Shown: positions 8,805-17,480, counted from the stretch's first letter. The stretch is DNA of 64,000 nt from Brucella rhizosphaerae (GCF_002252475.1 NZ_NNRK01000025.1:1-64000), one strand, 5' to 3'. Program-made: numbers and translations. The notes: a model not told the origin generated them from the letters alone.

Positions 8805-10127
8805 ATGATGCAGACATCGCTTTCATTGCGTGAACGCGACGCGCGTGTCATCGCCGAAATTGGACGCTTGCGGTTTTCACCGCTGAGCCTGATCGGCGGT
8901 AAGGGAAACCGTCTGATCGAGGAAGGTGGACGCTCGGTGCTCGACTTGTCAGGCTCTGCCGGGCCTGCCGCATTGGGCTATGGCCATCCGGCCATTGTTG
9001 AGGCAGTTGAAAAATCGGTTCGCGATATGGCCGGTGCAAGCCTGTTGCTTTACCCGAACGAGCCTGCTGTTTCGCTTGCCGAGGATTTGCTGCGCATCAC
9101 GCCGGGTGAGGGTGAGCGCCGTGTCTGGTTCGGCCATTCCGGATCAGACGCCAATGATTGTGCGGTGCGTGTGCTTACGGCTGCCACCAAACGCTCACGG
9201 ATCATATCTTTCATCGGTTCTTATCATGGTAACCTGACCGGTTCGATGGGGATTAGCGGCCATACCGCCATGACGCATACGCTGCCGCGCCCCGGCGTGC
9301 TGCTACTCCCCTATCCCGATCCATTTCGACCGCGCTTTTCAGCAGAAGCCGTGCTCGATCTTCTCGATTATCATTTCGCGACGAGTTGTCCACCGGAACA
9401 GGTTGCCGCCGTTTTCATCGAGCCGATCCTGTCTGATGGTGGCCTTGTGGTGCCGCCGCCGGGCTTTTTGAAAGCGCTGCAGGATCGTTGTCGCAAACAT
9501 GGAATTCTTGTGGTTGTCGATGAAGTCAAGGTTGGTCTTGGCCGCACCGGCTTGATGCATTGTTTCCAGCATGAAGGGCTTGAACCGGACATGGTGGTGT
9601 TCGGCAAGGGCTTGGGCGGTGGATTGCCGCTTTCTGCGGTCGTCGGCCCGCAATGGGTCATGGATCATGCGCCGGCCTTTGTGCTGCAGACAACAGCCGG
9701 AAATCCGGTGGCGACCGCTGCCGGACACGCTGTCCTTAACACCATCGAACAGCAAGGACTTGCCGCCCGTTCAGAGCGTATGGGGCATCTGTTTGCTGAT
9801 GGCCTACGCCAATTGGGCAATAAGCACGCAATCATCGGCGATGTACGAGGGCGCGGACTGGCAATCGGTGTCGATCTTGTCACCGATCGGACAACACGCG
9901 AGCCGGTTCCCGCTACCACGACCGCAAAGATTATCTATCGCGGCTATCAGCTTGGTGCGGCTTTCACCTATGTTGGTCTGAATGCCAATGTTCTGGAATT
10001 TATGCCGCCTCTGACGCTGACTGAACCGGAGATAGAGGAGGCCGTGGGCATCGTCGATCAGGCTATCGCAGATGTTATGGACGGCAAGGTTGCCGATGCC
10101 GATGTCGCCCGTTTTATGATGTGGTAG
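8805..10127 (+). CDS. Class III PLP-dependent aminotransferase
   Basis: A 440-residue fold-type I aminotransferase. The PLP-binding lysine lies in VFGKGLGGGLPLSAVVG and the PLP-pyridine aspartate in VVVDEVKVGLGRTG, matching the acetylornithine/GABA/2,2-dialkylglycine group. The GSDANDCAVR segment binds the cofactor phosphate. The start at 8805 follows CAGGAG and lies two bases after the previous stop. It is the last gene of the RpiR-headed operon. Together with the ligase and amidohydrolases it probably transaminates the terminal amine of the degraded compound to a semialdehyde or oxo acid. The precise substrate is not predictable. Confidence 0.92.
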   Translation: MMQTSLSLRERDARVIAEIGRLRFSPLSLIGGKGNRLIEEGGRSVLDLSGSAGPAALGYGHPAIVEAVEKSVRDMAGASLLLYPNEPAVSLAEDLLRITPGEGERRVWFGHSGSDANDCAVRVLTAATKRSRIISFIGSYHGNLTGSMGISGHTAMTHTLPRPGVLLLPYPDPFRPRFSAEAVLDLLDYHFATSCPPEQVAAVFIEPILSDGGLVVPPPGFLKALQDRCRKHGILVVVDEVKVGLGRTGLMHCFQHEGLEPDMVVFGKGLGGGLPLSAVVGPQWVMDHAPAFVLQTTAGNPVATAAGHAVLNTIEQQGLAARSERMGHLFADGLRQLGNKHAIIGDVRGRGLAIGVDLVTDRTTREPVPATTTAKIIYRGYQLGAAFTYVGLNANVLEFMPPLTLTEPEIEEAVGIVDQAIADVMDGKVADADVARFMMW

Positions 10128-10290
10128 GATATGGAAATGCTTGGGTGCCTATAGACGGTGCCCTATAGCATTCCAGCACTTAGTGACTTTGTGGGGCTAA
10201 TCTCGCATTGAGTGAGGGCAGCCACTGCGATGAGATGTCAGCGCATAAGTCCTGCTTCTACGAGCCAGGGGCGTGCGCAGGTATGGCAAT

Positions 10291-10809
10291 TCAAGCTTTG
10301 CCGAAGTCTTTCTGCTTAAAATCAGTTTGGGCCTGATATCCATATCTCGCCGAAATTCTGGCAAAGTCGTCGTTGGAAAAGCCCGCCCATGAATAATTTC
10401 GGACGTCTTTTCCGTCCTTTATCTTTCTGACATAGAAGGATAGGGCGGCCTTCTTCTCGGGGAAATTGACCGTTTTATGTAGCGCTGGAATCCATGCATA
10501 TTCTGTCAGAGGGTAGATTTTCCCGGCACCAAATACTGTATGCACTGAAAATGCGGTTGGCCCGAATGTGTATTTACTAACGAATACATAATCACGGCGG
10601 ACCGCAACGAATACGATAAGCGCCAGGACAAGAGTCGATACATAAAATAACGGCGATGAAACTGTCCAATCAACTGCATAACGATACGCATAGTTGAATA
10701 TCAGCGATATTAGTCCCACGGCGATGATAAGTTGTCCGAGCTGGGAGAATAGCCATTTGGCTTTGTTTTGAACGGTTATCGTCTCAACAGTTGCTGTTGT
10801 TTGTGGCAT
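10291..10809 (-). CDS. Hypothetical protein with two membrane segments
   Basis: A 172-residue protein I do not recognise. Two hydrophobic stretches (about residues 20-43 and 52-70) are followed by a soluble C-terminal part of about 100 residues rich in aromatic and basic residues (YAWIPALHKTVNFPEKKAAL, WAGFSNDDFARISARYGY). This resembles small inner-membrane proteins with a PH-like cytoplasmic tail, though that is only an impression. It is isolated: convergent to the aminotransferase and divergent from the small exported protein. Codon use looks native and no antisense gene competes, so it is probably real. Confidence 0.65.
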   Translation of the reverse strand: MPQTTATVETITVQNKAKWLFSQLGQLIIAVGLISLIFNYAYRYAVDWTVSSPLFYVSTLVLALIVFVAVRRDYVFVSKYTFGPTAFSVHTVFGAGKIYPLTEYAWIPALHKTVNFPEKKAALSFYVRKIKDGKDVRNYSWAGFSNDDFARISARYGYQAQTDFKQKDFGKA

Positions 10810-10992
10810 GTGGTGATCTCAACATAGGATGGGTCAAAAGCGAACTAGTAAGGTCGGAGCTGCTCTCATTAAAACCGCCAATCCAGCGAACATGCAAGAA
10901 GACTAAACCAGCCCATCTATGTCATTGGATTACCTCTATGCAAACCGAGAGTGTCGGTTTGTTTAATGCTGCTATTTAAAGGTGTGTTCAAT

Positions 10993-11301
10993 ATGCGCTT
11001 ATCCCTCAGTGTCGCCCTCGTTTTGTTGCCAACTGTCGCCTTCGCTGAAAGCGACAAAGACTATATTTCCTATATTTGCGACCATGATAACGTGATTGAG
11101 ATCATCACGTCGCAGAACGATCCGGAGCACATCACTCTCAATGCGTTTGGGCGCGAGCGTATCCTCAAGAGAGATGCAGAGGCCGCCAGGAATAGCTTTG
11201 TAGGAGAAGGCTATGAAATTACGTTTGTCACAAGCATGGAGAAGATTGCCGTCACGTCCCAAGGTGCAACACTTGCCTGCAAGGTGGACACGGTCGGCTA
11301 A
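10993..11301 (+). CDS. Small exported protein resembling the lysozyme inhibitor MliC
   Basis: A 102-residue secreted protein. The start at 10993 gives a clean signal peptide (MRLSLSVALVLLPTVAFAE), which the longer upstream start would spoil. The mature part has a YICDHDNVIEI block near its start and a final TLACKV block, a cysteine pair about 65 residues apart, with an alternating beta-strand pattern between. This layout (Y-x-C near the start, C near the end, G-Y-E before the last strands) matches MliC/PliC-type inhibitors of c-type lysozyme. The family call is tentative. It stands alone between unrelated genes. Confidence 0.7.
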   Translation: MRLSLSVALVLLPTVAFAESDKDYISYICDHDNVIEIITSQNDPEHITLNAFGRERILKRDAEAARNSFVGEGYEITFVTSMEKIAVTSQGATLACKVDTVG

Positions 11302-11442
11302 TGCCGGGTTGGATCGCGTGTATATCGAAAATTGAGGGTGCCGGAGGAAATGCTCATGCTCGAAGCAAGCAGTAGACGAGAATTTGACACCAGAGTGTCA
11401 GCGAAAGCCGCGCTAAAAGGCGGCTTTCATTCCGAATGAAAA

Positions 11443-12702
11443 TTACATAACGGCCAAAGCATCCAGAAGAACGGTTTCAGTTCCCGTTTTGCCCGATTTG
11501 AAAAAGAACCTGATCTGTTCGTTACCTTCACTGACGCAAAACCCTGTCCCGATGCCATTATCAGGGAAAGCACGAAGCCGTTGTAAGCCGAGACGCTCGA
11601 TGACCCCTCCGGAGGTCTCTCCACCTACGACAACAAGCTTGTCTATGCCGAGTTCGGAAATAGCTGAAGCCAGTTCGGATATCAGCCGCTCGCCTTTTTC
11701 ACTGGCGCCGCGAACGCCCAATTCGGCCTGAATTTCCTTCACGCGCGCGTCGTTCACAGCCGTTGATATCAAGTAAGGCTGATTGCCATGATGAGCTTGC
11801 GCCCATTGCATGGATTTTGAAACCATTTCGGCAATGCTGCCGTCTCTTATGAGATCGAGCGTCAGAACCGGATGCTTTTCGGCAAAGACGGCAATCTGCA
11901 TGTCCGCAATCGGCCCAACGGTTCCAACCAATACCGCGGCGGTGCCGTTGTTTGGTGATGGTGGAGCAACAGTTGTGGCAGGCCGGGGCGCAAAACGGTC
12001 GATCCCAAGCTGGATGAGAACTGCGTCGGAGCTGACCATAGTCGGCTGAGACCTTGCGAGTTTGGCAGCGATTTTTACATCGCCATCGTCGCTGGAATCG
12101 ACGACGCAATAGCAAGTGCCTGCTTTTGCCAGCGCATCAAGATGTGCTTGCGCAGCATCTCCGCCTTTGAGCAGAATGGAGTGAGGCAGGAGGCCAACCG
12201 GTTCGGCGGTTTGCTTGCCGATGAAGCGTACCATGTCTGGATCACTCATAGGTGTCGCGGGGTCGTAGCGCTTGACGGATTCAGAAATGAGACGGCTTCG
12301 ATAGAAGAGATAGCCCTGATGTACTGTGGCGTTGAATTTCGGGAAGCCGGGGCAGAACAAAAGGCTGCCTGGATTATAGCGAGCGCGTAATATGTCTGCC
12401 GCAGGACCCACATTTCCCTGTTCCGTTGAATCGAAACTGGCGCAGACTTTGTAAATTACCTGATCACATTCAATGGCATCGAAAGCATCTGCGGCGTGTG
12501 TTATCTGTCGACGTGCCTCGTCCGGGTCGGCCAGACGTGTTCTTCCAGCCCATATGACAACCGCTTCGCCTTTGCATTCCCGGATCGCATCGATTTCAGT
12601 GACAACTGCAGTTTTGATGCCTGCTGTCTCGTAATAGGCTGCGACCATCAATGCGCCAGTCATGTCGTCGGCAATAATGCCCAGAGTGGCTGTGTTCCCC
12701 AT
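11443..12702 (-). CDS. Four-carbon acid sugar kinase family protein (DUF1537, OtnK/DtnK-like)
   Basis: A 419-residue kinase of the DUF1537 family, which phosphorylates acid sugars such as erythronate, threonate or 3-oxo-tetronate. The N-terminal substrate domain opens with LGIIADDMTGALMVA and the C-terminal nucleotide domain contains VVVGGETSGGVIERLG. Length fits the family (about 420). The ATG at 12702 is preferred over 12714 because GAGGACGAAA lies just before it. It is divergent from a class II aldolase (13026-13688), the usual partner. A KdgR-like palindrome lies at 12745-12765 upstream. Confidence 0.92.
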   Translation of the reverse strand: MGNTATLGIIADDMTGALMVAAYYETAGIKTAVVTEIDAIRECKGEAVVIWAGRTRLADPDEARRQITHAADAFDAIECDQVIYKVCASFDSTEQGNVGPAADILRARYNPGSLLFCPGFPKFNATVHQGYLFYRSRLISESVKRYDPATPMSDPDMVRFIGKQTAEPVGLLPHSILLKGGDAAQAHLDALAKAGTCYCVVDSSDDGDVKIAAKLARSQPTMVSSDAVLIQLGIDRFAPRPATTVAPPSPNNGTAAVLVGTVGPIADMQIAVFAEKHPVLTLDLIRDGSIAEMVSKSMQWAQAHHGNQPYLISTAVNDARVKEIQAELGVRGASEKGERLISELASAISELGIDKLVVVGGETSGGVIERLGLQRLRAFPDNGIGTGFCVSEGNEQIRFFFKSGKTGTETVLLDALAVM

Positions 12703-12744
12703 TTTCGTCCTCATATCAGGCCATACCCAATGCTACTTCTTTAA

Positions 12745-12765
12745 TAATGAAATTTAATTCCAAAT
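12745..12765. promoter_or_regulatory. Candidate IclR-family operator, copy 1
   Basis: A 21-bp AT-rich site with core TGAAATTTAATTCCA. It matches the perfect palindrome at 32972-32992 at 17 of 21 positions. It lies about 42 bases upstream of the acid sugar kinase start. The pattern resembles the KdgR box known from enterobacteria (arms AAATGAAA / TTTCATTT). Assignment to the IclR protein at 32085-32918 is inference. Confidence 0.5.
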
Positions 12766-12812
12766 AATTATCATTTTGATAGACCACGTCAATTGCTGGG
12801 ATTATGAAGTTG

Positions 12813-12910
12813 GAGCGCATCTCGAAAAGTGTGGAACGGTTTTCAGAAAAGATGTGCGTGAAAACAAACAAACTGAGCGCTGATCTGATTTAATCAGATC
12901 GAAACGCGCT
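12813..12910. repeat. Dispersed palindromic intergenic repeat, copy A
   Basis: About 98 bases that match the element at 60926-61023 over nearly the whole length. Shared blocks include GAGCGCATC, CGAAAAGTGTG, AGCGCTGATCTGAT and ATCAGATCGAA. The element contains a hairpin (GATCTGATTTAATCAGATC) near its right end. It lies between the divergent kinase and aldolase genes. It is likely a family of short non-coding repeats spread through this genome group. Confidence 0.75.
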
Positions 12911-12984
12911 CTGGTGGATTGAATTTAGCGTTTGAATCCCGACTGACATACATGCTGTTTCAAACGTCAAATTCAATCCACCAG
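12911..12984. repeat. Large inverted repeat (28-bp arms) upstream of the class II aldolase
   Basis: Left arm 12911-12938 and right arm 12957-12984 match at 25 of 28 positions with an 18-base loop. The outer 16 bases (CTGGTGGATTGAATTT) are perfect. It directly abuts repeat copy A, so the two may form one composite mobile or structural element. No open reading frame is inside it. The rest of the 12703-13025 gap shows only the operator candidate and these repeats. Confidence 0.85.
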
Positions 12985-13025
12985 ACATCATCAAAAAATC
13001 TTGGTTGCCAACAGATGGGGAATGA

Positions 13026-13688
13026 ATGATGCCAACCGATTACGATCAGAACCTTACCGCGCGTCACGCTATTGTGGATGCGATGCGCCATATGGAAAAC
13101 AAGGGTTTTAATCACGGTAGCAGCGGCAATATCAGCATTCGGGAGGGCGAACATGTCTGGGTGACGCCGACCGGTGCCACATCGCTTATGAAGCCCGAAG
13201 ACATGAGCCTTGTGTCTGTGGAAGGCGAGCATCTGGCGGGCAGGGTTCCCTCGAGCGAATGGCGCATTCACACAGAGATTATGCGCAATCATCCCGAGGC
13301 AGGAGCCGTCATTCACTCCCATGCAGATAATTGCGTTGCACTTTCGTGCCTGCGGAAACCATTGCCAGCGTTCCATTACATGATCGCTTCTTTTGGAGGG
13401 AACGAAGTTCCCTGCGCTGATTATCGGGTGTTCGGGTCCGACGCTCTGGCCTATGAAATCGTTCGTGCTATGGGCAATCATCGCGCCTGTCTGATGGCTA
13501 GTCACGGGATGGTCGTGTGGGGTCGGGATATGGCTCACGCAACGCTTCTGGCAGAAAAGCTCGAAACTCTGGCGCGTCAGTATATTTTGGCTTGTCAGAT
13601 CGGTGACCCGGCTATCCTGAGCGCCGATGAGCTTGATGAAGTACGTGCACGCTATGGATATTATGGCAGCAAGCCGATGCCGCGTTGA
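13026..13688 (+). CDS. Class II aldolase/adducin family protein (OtnC-like)
   Basis: A 220-residue metal-dependent aldolase or decarboxylase. Family motifs are GNISIREG, TPTGATS, the acid SSEWRIHTEI, the zinc-ligand histidines in VIHSHADN and the third histidine in LMASHGMVVWG. Length fits fuculose-1-phosphate aldolase and 3-oxo-tetronate 4-phosphate decarboxylase (about 215). Paired with the DUF1537 kinase, it would decarboxylate a phosphorylated 3-oxo-tetronate to a triose phosphate; the dehydrogenase and isomerase of that pathway are not adjacent. A strong terminator follows at 13698-13736. Confidence 0.9.
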   Translation: MMPTDYDQNLTARHAIVDAMRHMENKGFNHGSSGNISIREGEHVWVTPTGATSLMKPEDMSLVSVEGEHLAGRVPSSEWRIHTEIMRNHPEAGAVIHSHADNCVALSCLRKPLPAFHYMIASFGGNEVPCADYRVFGSDALAYEIVRAMGNHRACLMASHGMVVWGRDMAHATLLAEKLETLARQYILACQIGDPAILSADELDEVRARYGYYGSKPMPR

Positions 13689-13697
13689 CCGGCGGTC

Positions 13698-13736
13698 AAC
13701 CAGGCCCGAATGAGATATTCGGGCCTGGTTGTTTTA
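13698..13736. terminator. Bidirectional rho-independent terminator
   Basis: A 14-bp perfect stem (AACCAGGCCCGAAT / ATTCGGGCCTGGTT) with a five-base loop, followed by GTTTT on the plus strand. It sits between the convergent class II aldolase and the dimethylformamidase-like gene. Confidence 0.92.
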
Positions 13737-13740
13737 TCAA

Positions 13741-15420
13741 TTACGTACCAGCGGGGCCTGCTTCCTGAAACCGGTCGAGCACATTGCGGGTAATGGTAGT
13801 TGTGTAGGCGCAGTTGCGCTTCAGCCCCATCACCCACTCGCAAAGCCCGGCGGTTACTACTTCCCCATCGCCCTGCTTCATCGATACCAGCATACCTGCC
13901 CCATGCGCCAATCGCTTGCGCGCGGATTCATATCCATCCGGCGCCATTTCGCAGATGCCTTTCAGGTCGCTATCGCGAACGTAGTAACGATGTCCCTGGC
14001 CGTCGAGCTCGTATTCATAGATTGAGGCTGGTGTCATGGCCAGGATATTGATTTTTTCAGTCGGAACGCCGTGTTCTTCCACGGCGTATGGGAAGCCGTT
14101 CCTGAACGAATAATTGAGGCCATCGACTTCATATCCGAAGATCTGTGCCTCATGGCCGAAGATGTCGGCATAGCGCAGATGCGTGCCTTCGAATATCCAA
14201 TGTTCCGGTTGATAGACGGTGAGCCCGCGTGAGCCGCGTGGAGAGAAACCACCCCAGCTGCCATACATTCCGTTTTCGCCGTTAACACCAACCGTGGATG
14301 CTCCGGGCCAGTTGACCGCGCCGCTTGCCCAGTTCGCTGTGCAAAGATGTTTCTGGTCGGTCTGCATGATGGGGTCTTGCGTCGGTGCCTTGGTCTTCCA
14401 GCACACTTGCGTCTGTCCATCATTCTCCAGGCGGATCTGCCAGAGAAAATTGCCACCAAAGCGCGCGAGATTCCCGCCGCGTGCAACAAACTCTTCGACG
14501 GTCTTGCGCATGTCCCATGACCAATACTCGTCATGGCCAACGGTAACGAGGCAATTATAGTCGTCAAGAATAGCAGGATTATTGTGCAGATCGGTCTGGG
14601 TAATGTAGTCGATCTGGTAACCCGCCGCTTCAGCCCAGGTCACAAAATAACGTTCGTATTGTGCATAGCCCGCAGAGGAATAAAACTGCGAGAAGCCCAT
14701 CGTATAACCCCATTCCTTAGATGGGTAACGGGTAGCATCGCCCATGTCCTGCCAGACAGGATTACAGACGCGTGCAGCTCCCTCCGGCAGCCAGATCATC
14801 CCTTTTGACCATGGACGGCGCAGGCTCAATATGGGGGAACCCTCGTTTTTGTTTGGACCCCATGTTCCAAAATAGTGATTGGCACCACCCCAGTCATTAT
14901 AGGCAGTCCAGGTACCCGTTGCGAACATGAGAAGAATGCGGCCCGAGCGGGTCTTCTGTGTGGGGCGCACAACGACAAAATGATGCTGGACGAAGCGTTC
15001 GCCATCCGGACGCATACATGTCGAGACAACGCGATAGAAACCGGAGCGAGCATCTTCCGGAACTTTCCAGCGATAGAGAACCGGCCAGTCGCAACCATCC
15101 ATATAGGCGGTTTCCGATGTTTTGGTGAAGCTTCCGGGAAGGTCGAAAGCCTCGTCCATCATCTGTGGCTCATGGCTGTCCCGGTATATCTGGATGGACC
15201 ATGTTTTGGCTGTGGTGGAGCCATGAAATTCGACCGTCTCGCCGGGATCGTAAGACATTTTTTCGGTATAGACGAAAACTTCGGGAAGGTTCGGGTCTTC
15301 ACGTGGAAACTGATAGCGATAATCGGAGAGGAAATGCTCGTCCGCATAGCCTTTGCGGACCGCCCATGGCTTGATTGCATGCGGTCCCATCTCGGGAAAA
15401 TTAAACTTGTCGCGGGGCAT
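13741..15420 (-). CDS. N,N-dimethylformamidase beta-subunit-like protein
   Basis: A 559-residue protein resembling the large subunit of N,N-dimethylformamidase, an iron-dependent amidohydrolase. The diagnostic block is about residues 290-335, TVGHDEYWSWDMRKTVEEF followed by GGNLARFGGNFLWQIRLE. An N-terminal beta-sandwich-like part (about 40-155) precedes it. No small alpha subunit is visible nearby, and the chain is shorter than the roughly 760-residue catalytic subunit of characterised enzymes. AAGGAGGAAG before the ATG is a strong ribosome-binding site. It ends the aminotransferase-GntR-DMFase-like operon. Likely role is hydrolysis of an amide substrate; the actual compound is unknown. Confidence 0.82.
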   Translation of the reverse strand: MPRDKFNFPEMGPHAIKPWAVRKGYADEHFLSDYRYQFPREDPNLPEVFVYTEKMSYDPGETVEFHGSTTAKTWSIQIYRDSHEPQMMDEAFDLPGSFTKTSETAYMDGCDWPVLYRWKVPEDARSGFYRVVSTCMRPDGERFVQHHFVVVRPTQKTRSGRILLMFATGTWTAYNDWGGANHYFGTWGPNKNEGSPILSLRRPWSKGMIWLPEGAARVCNPVWQDMGDATRYPSKEWGYTMGFSQFYSSAGYAQYERYFVTWAEAAGYQIDYITQTDLHNNPAILDDYNCLVTVGHDEYWSWDMRKTVEEFVARGGNLARFGGNFLWQIRLENDGQTQVCWKTKAPTQDPIMQTDQKHLCTANWASGAVNWPGASTVGVNGENGMYGSWGGFSPRGSRGLTVYQPEHWIFEGTHLRYADIFGHEAQIFGYEVDGLNYSFRNGFPYAVEEHGVPTEKINILAMTPASIYEYELDGQGHRYYVRDSDLKGICEMAPDGYESARKRLAHGAGMLVSMKQGDGEVVTAGLCEWVMGLKRNCAYTTTITRNVLDRFQEAGPAGT

Positions 15421-15461
15421 TTCGGACTTCCTCCTTCAATCACAAATTCTCTGATGGCTGT

Positions 15462-16172
15462 TCAGTACGAACGATCACTTGCGAGCTGGTCTTCGCCGGG
15501 ATTTGCTTGTTCGTATTGCTGAAGGCGCTTCAAAAGTGCGGCGCCTCCTTCGATGAGGTCGAGTTGAACGGCGAGACGCAAGGCGTAACTATCGCGATTA
15601 CTCAAAGCCGTGATGATGTTCTCGTGCTGGTGACGCCCCGGATAGGTTGGCTTTGCTGCGGGGTAAAGTTCGGATACGAGCGGGCCGACCCTGATCCAGA
15701 GGCTTTCAAGCACATCGATAAGATGCGCCATGCCGCTTTGCTTATAGAGCGCAAAATGGAAATCCGAGTTGATCTGCAAGGCTACTGCCCAATCCCCGGT
15801 GCGCTCAGCTTCGGTCAGCTCACAATGGATCGCCTCCAGCTTTGCGATGGTCTCGTCTGTGATATTCGTCAGTGCGTGTTCCGCAGCCAGTGGTTCAAGG
15901 ACGAGCCGCATTGCGCGGATTTCCTTGTACTCAGCCAGGCTCAGACGCCGCACACGAATGTAGAAACGCGGCTTAATTTCAATCGCGCCTTCGCGTGACA
16001 ATTGCATCAGCGCTTCGCGAACAGGCGTTTCCGACGTGCCCAATGACTGTGCCAGTTGGCGAACCTTGAACCGCTGATGTGGTTTGAATTGTGCGCGCAG
16101 CAGTCCTGATTTGAGCTGCTGGTACACAATGTCAGAAAGGTTGTCCCGGTCGTCGCTTGCCTGTTCGCTCAC
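15462..16172 (-). CDS. GntR-family (FCD-type) transcriptional regulator
   Basis: A 236-residue FadR/VanR-type repressor. The winged HTH is at about residues 10-78 (VRQLAQSLGTSETPVREALM) and the all-helical FCD ligand domain at about 85-215 with the metal-binding D/H pattern (DFHFALYKQSG, RHQHENII). The GTG start is supported by AAGGACAAAGC. It lies between the aminotransferase and the DMFase-like gene. It is strikingly similar to the regulator at 21623-22351, including identical recognition-helix residues, so the two may bind the same sites. The TGATATATCA palindromes at 17481 and 17671 are the candidate operators. Confidence 0.93.
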   Translation of the reverse strand: MSEQASDDRDNLSDIVYQQLKSGLLRAQFKPHQRFKVRQLAQSLGTSETPVREALMQLSREGAIEIKPRFYIRVRRLSLAEYKEIRAMRLVLEPLAAEHALTNITDETIAKLEAIHCELTEAERTGDWAVALQINSDFHFALYKQSGMAHLIDVLESLWIRVGPLVSELYPAAKPTYPGRHQHENIITALSNRDSYALRLAVQLDLIEGGAALLKRLQQYEQANPGEDQLASDRSY

Positions 16173-16181
16173 GCTTTGTCC

Positions 16182-17432
16182 TTATCTGGTGGAGATTGCC
16201 CTGAAGGCATCCTCCGTTCGGGACAAGGCATCGTCGATTACTGCATCCGTGTGCGCGCAGGAGATGAACATATTGTGCTTGTGGTGCAGATAGACGCCAC
16301 GGTTTAAAGCTTCCCGACAGAAGCGAGCGCCAAGTTGCGCATCGGTGTCGCCGACGAACTGCACGAGAGGCATTGCGGCAGGTCCGGTTTGCAGAAGCTC
16401 AAATCCGTGAGCGCGGGCTTGTGCATCCAGTCCATTGCGCAGGCGTTCGCCCGCATGTTTCATGAGCGCAGGGCCATCAATCCGCTTTAGTTCCTTAATG
16501 GTCGCAACTGCGGCAGCCATGGATGCTCCCGCATACCAGAACGAGCCGGTCATGTAAGCCTGTCCCGCTGCTTCGCGAAAGCGGTTGGTGCCAGTAATGG
16601 CTGCAAGCGAATAACCATTGGCAATTGCTTTGGAATAGGCAGCCAGATCCGGCTCTACGCCGGTGCCACGCCAGCTTCCGCCAAGATCGATGCGGAAGCC
16701 ACCACGAACGTCGTCGAGAATGAGTGCTGCACCCGCTGCATCGCACAATGCGCGCGCTGTCTTCGCAAATTCAGATGTCGGGAGTTCCTGGGGGATAGCA
16801 AGATCGTGCTTGAAAGCAGAAACAATGATTGCAGCCAGATCATCGCCGGCTTGTTTGGCTGCCGCTATCAGGCTTTCAACATCGTTATAAACATAGTGGA
16901 TGAGATGCGCGCGATCTTCCGCCGTCACGCCAATTATCGATGGTGTGCACCATGGCACAGCGCCGTGATAAGCGCCTTTGGCAACCAGTACCTTGCGGCG
17001 CTTGGTGGCACCACGTGCAATGGTAACACAGTTGGTCGTGGCATCCGTTCCGTTCTTCTGAAGCAATGCCCAATCTGCATGTGGCACTGTCTCAACGAGC
17101 AGTTCTGCAAGTTCTACTGCATGGGCCGTCGGGCCGTTGAGGCAGTCGCCCGCCTGTATCTGGCTGAGCGCTGCAGCATCCACAAGCGCGTTGCGATGGC
17201 CCAGTATGATTGGCCCCCATGCACACATGAAATCGATATAGCTGCTGCCATTGACGTCTGTCACATGGGCACCTTCACCAGACGCAAAATACTGAGGGTA
17301 GCCCTCCGGGAGAGATGCGGCGCGTTGATGTCCCCACATGCCGTTGGGGATGACGCGTTCGGCGCGCTCGCGCAGCTCGGCGTCGAGATTTTGGGCGCTC
17401 AAGGTTTGGGCCGAAGTGGAATGCGCATGCAT
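16182..17432 (-). CDS. Glutamate-1-semialdehyde-aminomutase-like class III aminotransferase
   Basis: A 416-residue fold-type I PLP enzyme closest in layout to the HemL-like group. The PLP lysine is in AYSKAIANGYSLAAI, the aspartate in LILDDVRGGFR, and NGTDATTNCVTIAR binds the phosphate. The start at 17432 is chosen because GGGAGACAACC directly precedes that ATG; the longer GTG start at 17471 has no good site. HemL-like proteins in catabolic operons are usually omega-amino acid or diamine aminotransferases rather than haem enzymes. It is the first gene of a three-gene operon and diverges from the polyamine-type transporter. Confidence 0.88.
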   Translation of the reverse strand: MHAHSTSAQTLSAQNLDAELRERAERVIPNGMWGHQRAASLPEGYPQYFASGEGAHVTDVNGSSYIDFMCAWGPIILGHRNALVDAAALSQIQAGDCLNGPTAHAVELAELLVETVPHADWALLQKNGTDATTNCVTIARGATKRRKVLVAKGAYHGAVPWCTPSIIGVTAEDRAHLIHYVYNDVESLIAAAKQAGDDLAAIIVSAFKHDLAIPQELPTSEFAKTARALCDAAGAALILDDVRGGFRIDLGGSWRGTGVEPDLAAYSKAIANGYSLAAITGTNRFREAAGQAYMTGSFWYAGASMAAAVATIKELKRIDGPALMKHAGERLRNGLDAQARAHGFELLQTGPAAMPLVQFVGDTDAQLGARFCREALNRGVYLHHKHNMFISCAHTDAVIDDALSRTEDAFRAISTR

Positions 17433-17480
17433 TGGTTGTCTCCCATTTGACGACGTTTTTACGCTCGTCACGTCGAATTA

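Noticed and set aside
10128-10290. Possible small RNA or relic between the aminotransferase and the hypothetical membrane protein
   Set aside because: The repeated CTATAG and short complementary segments do not form a convincing hairpin or gene.
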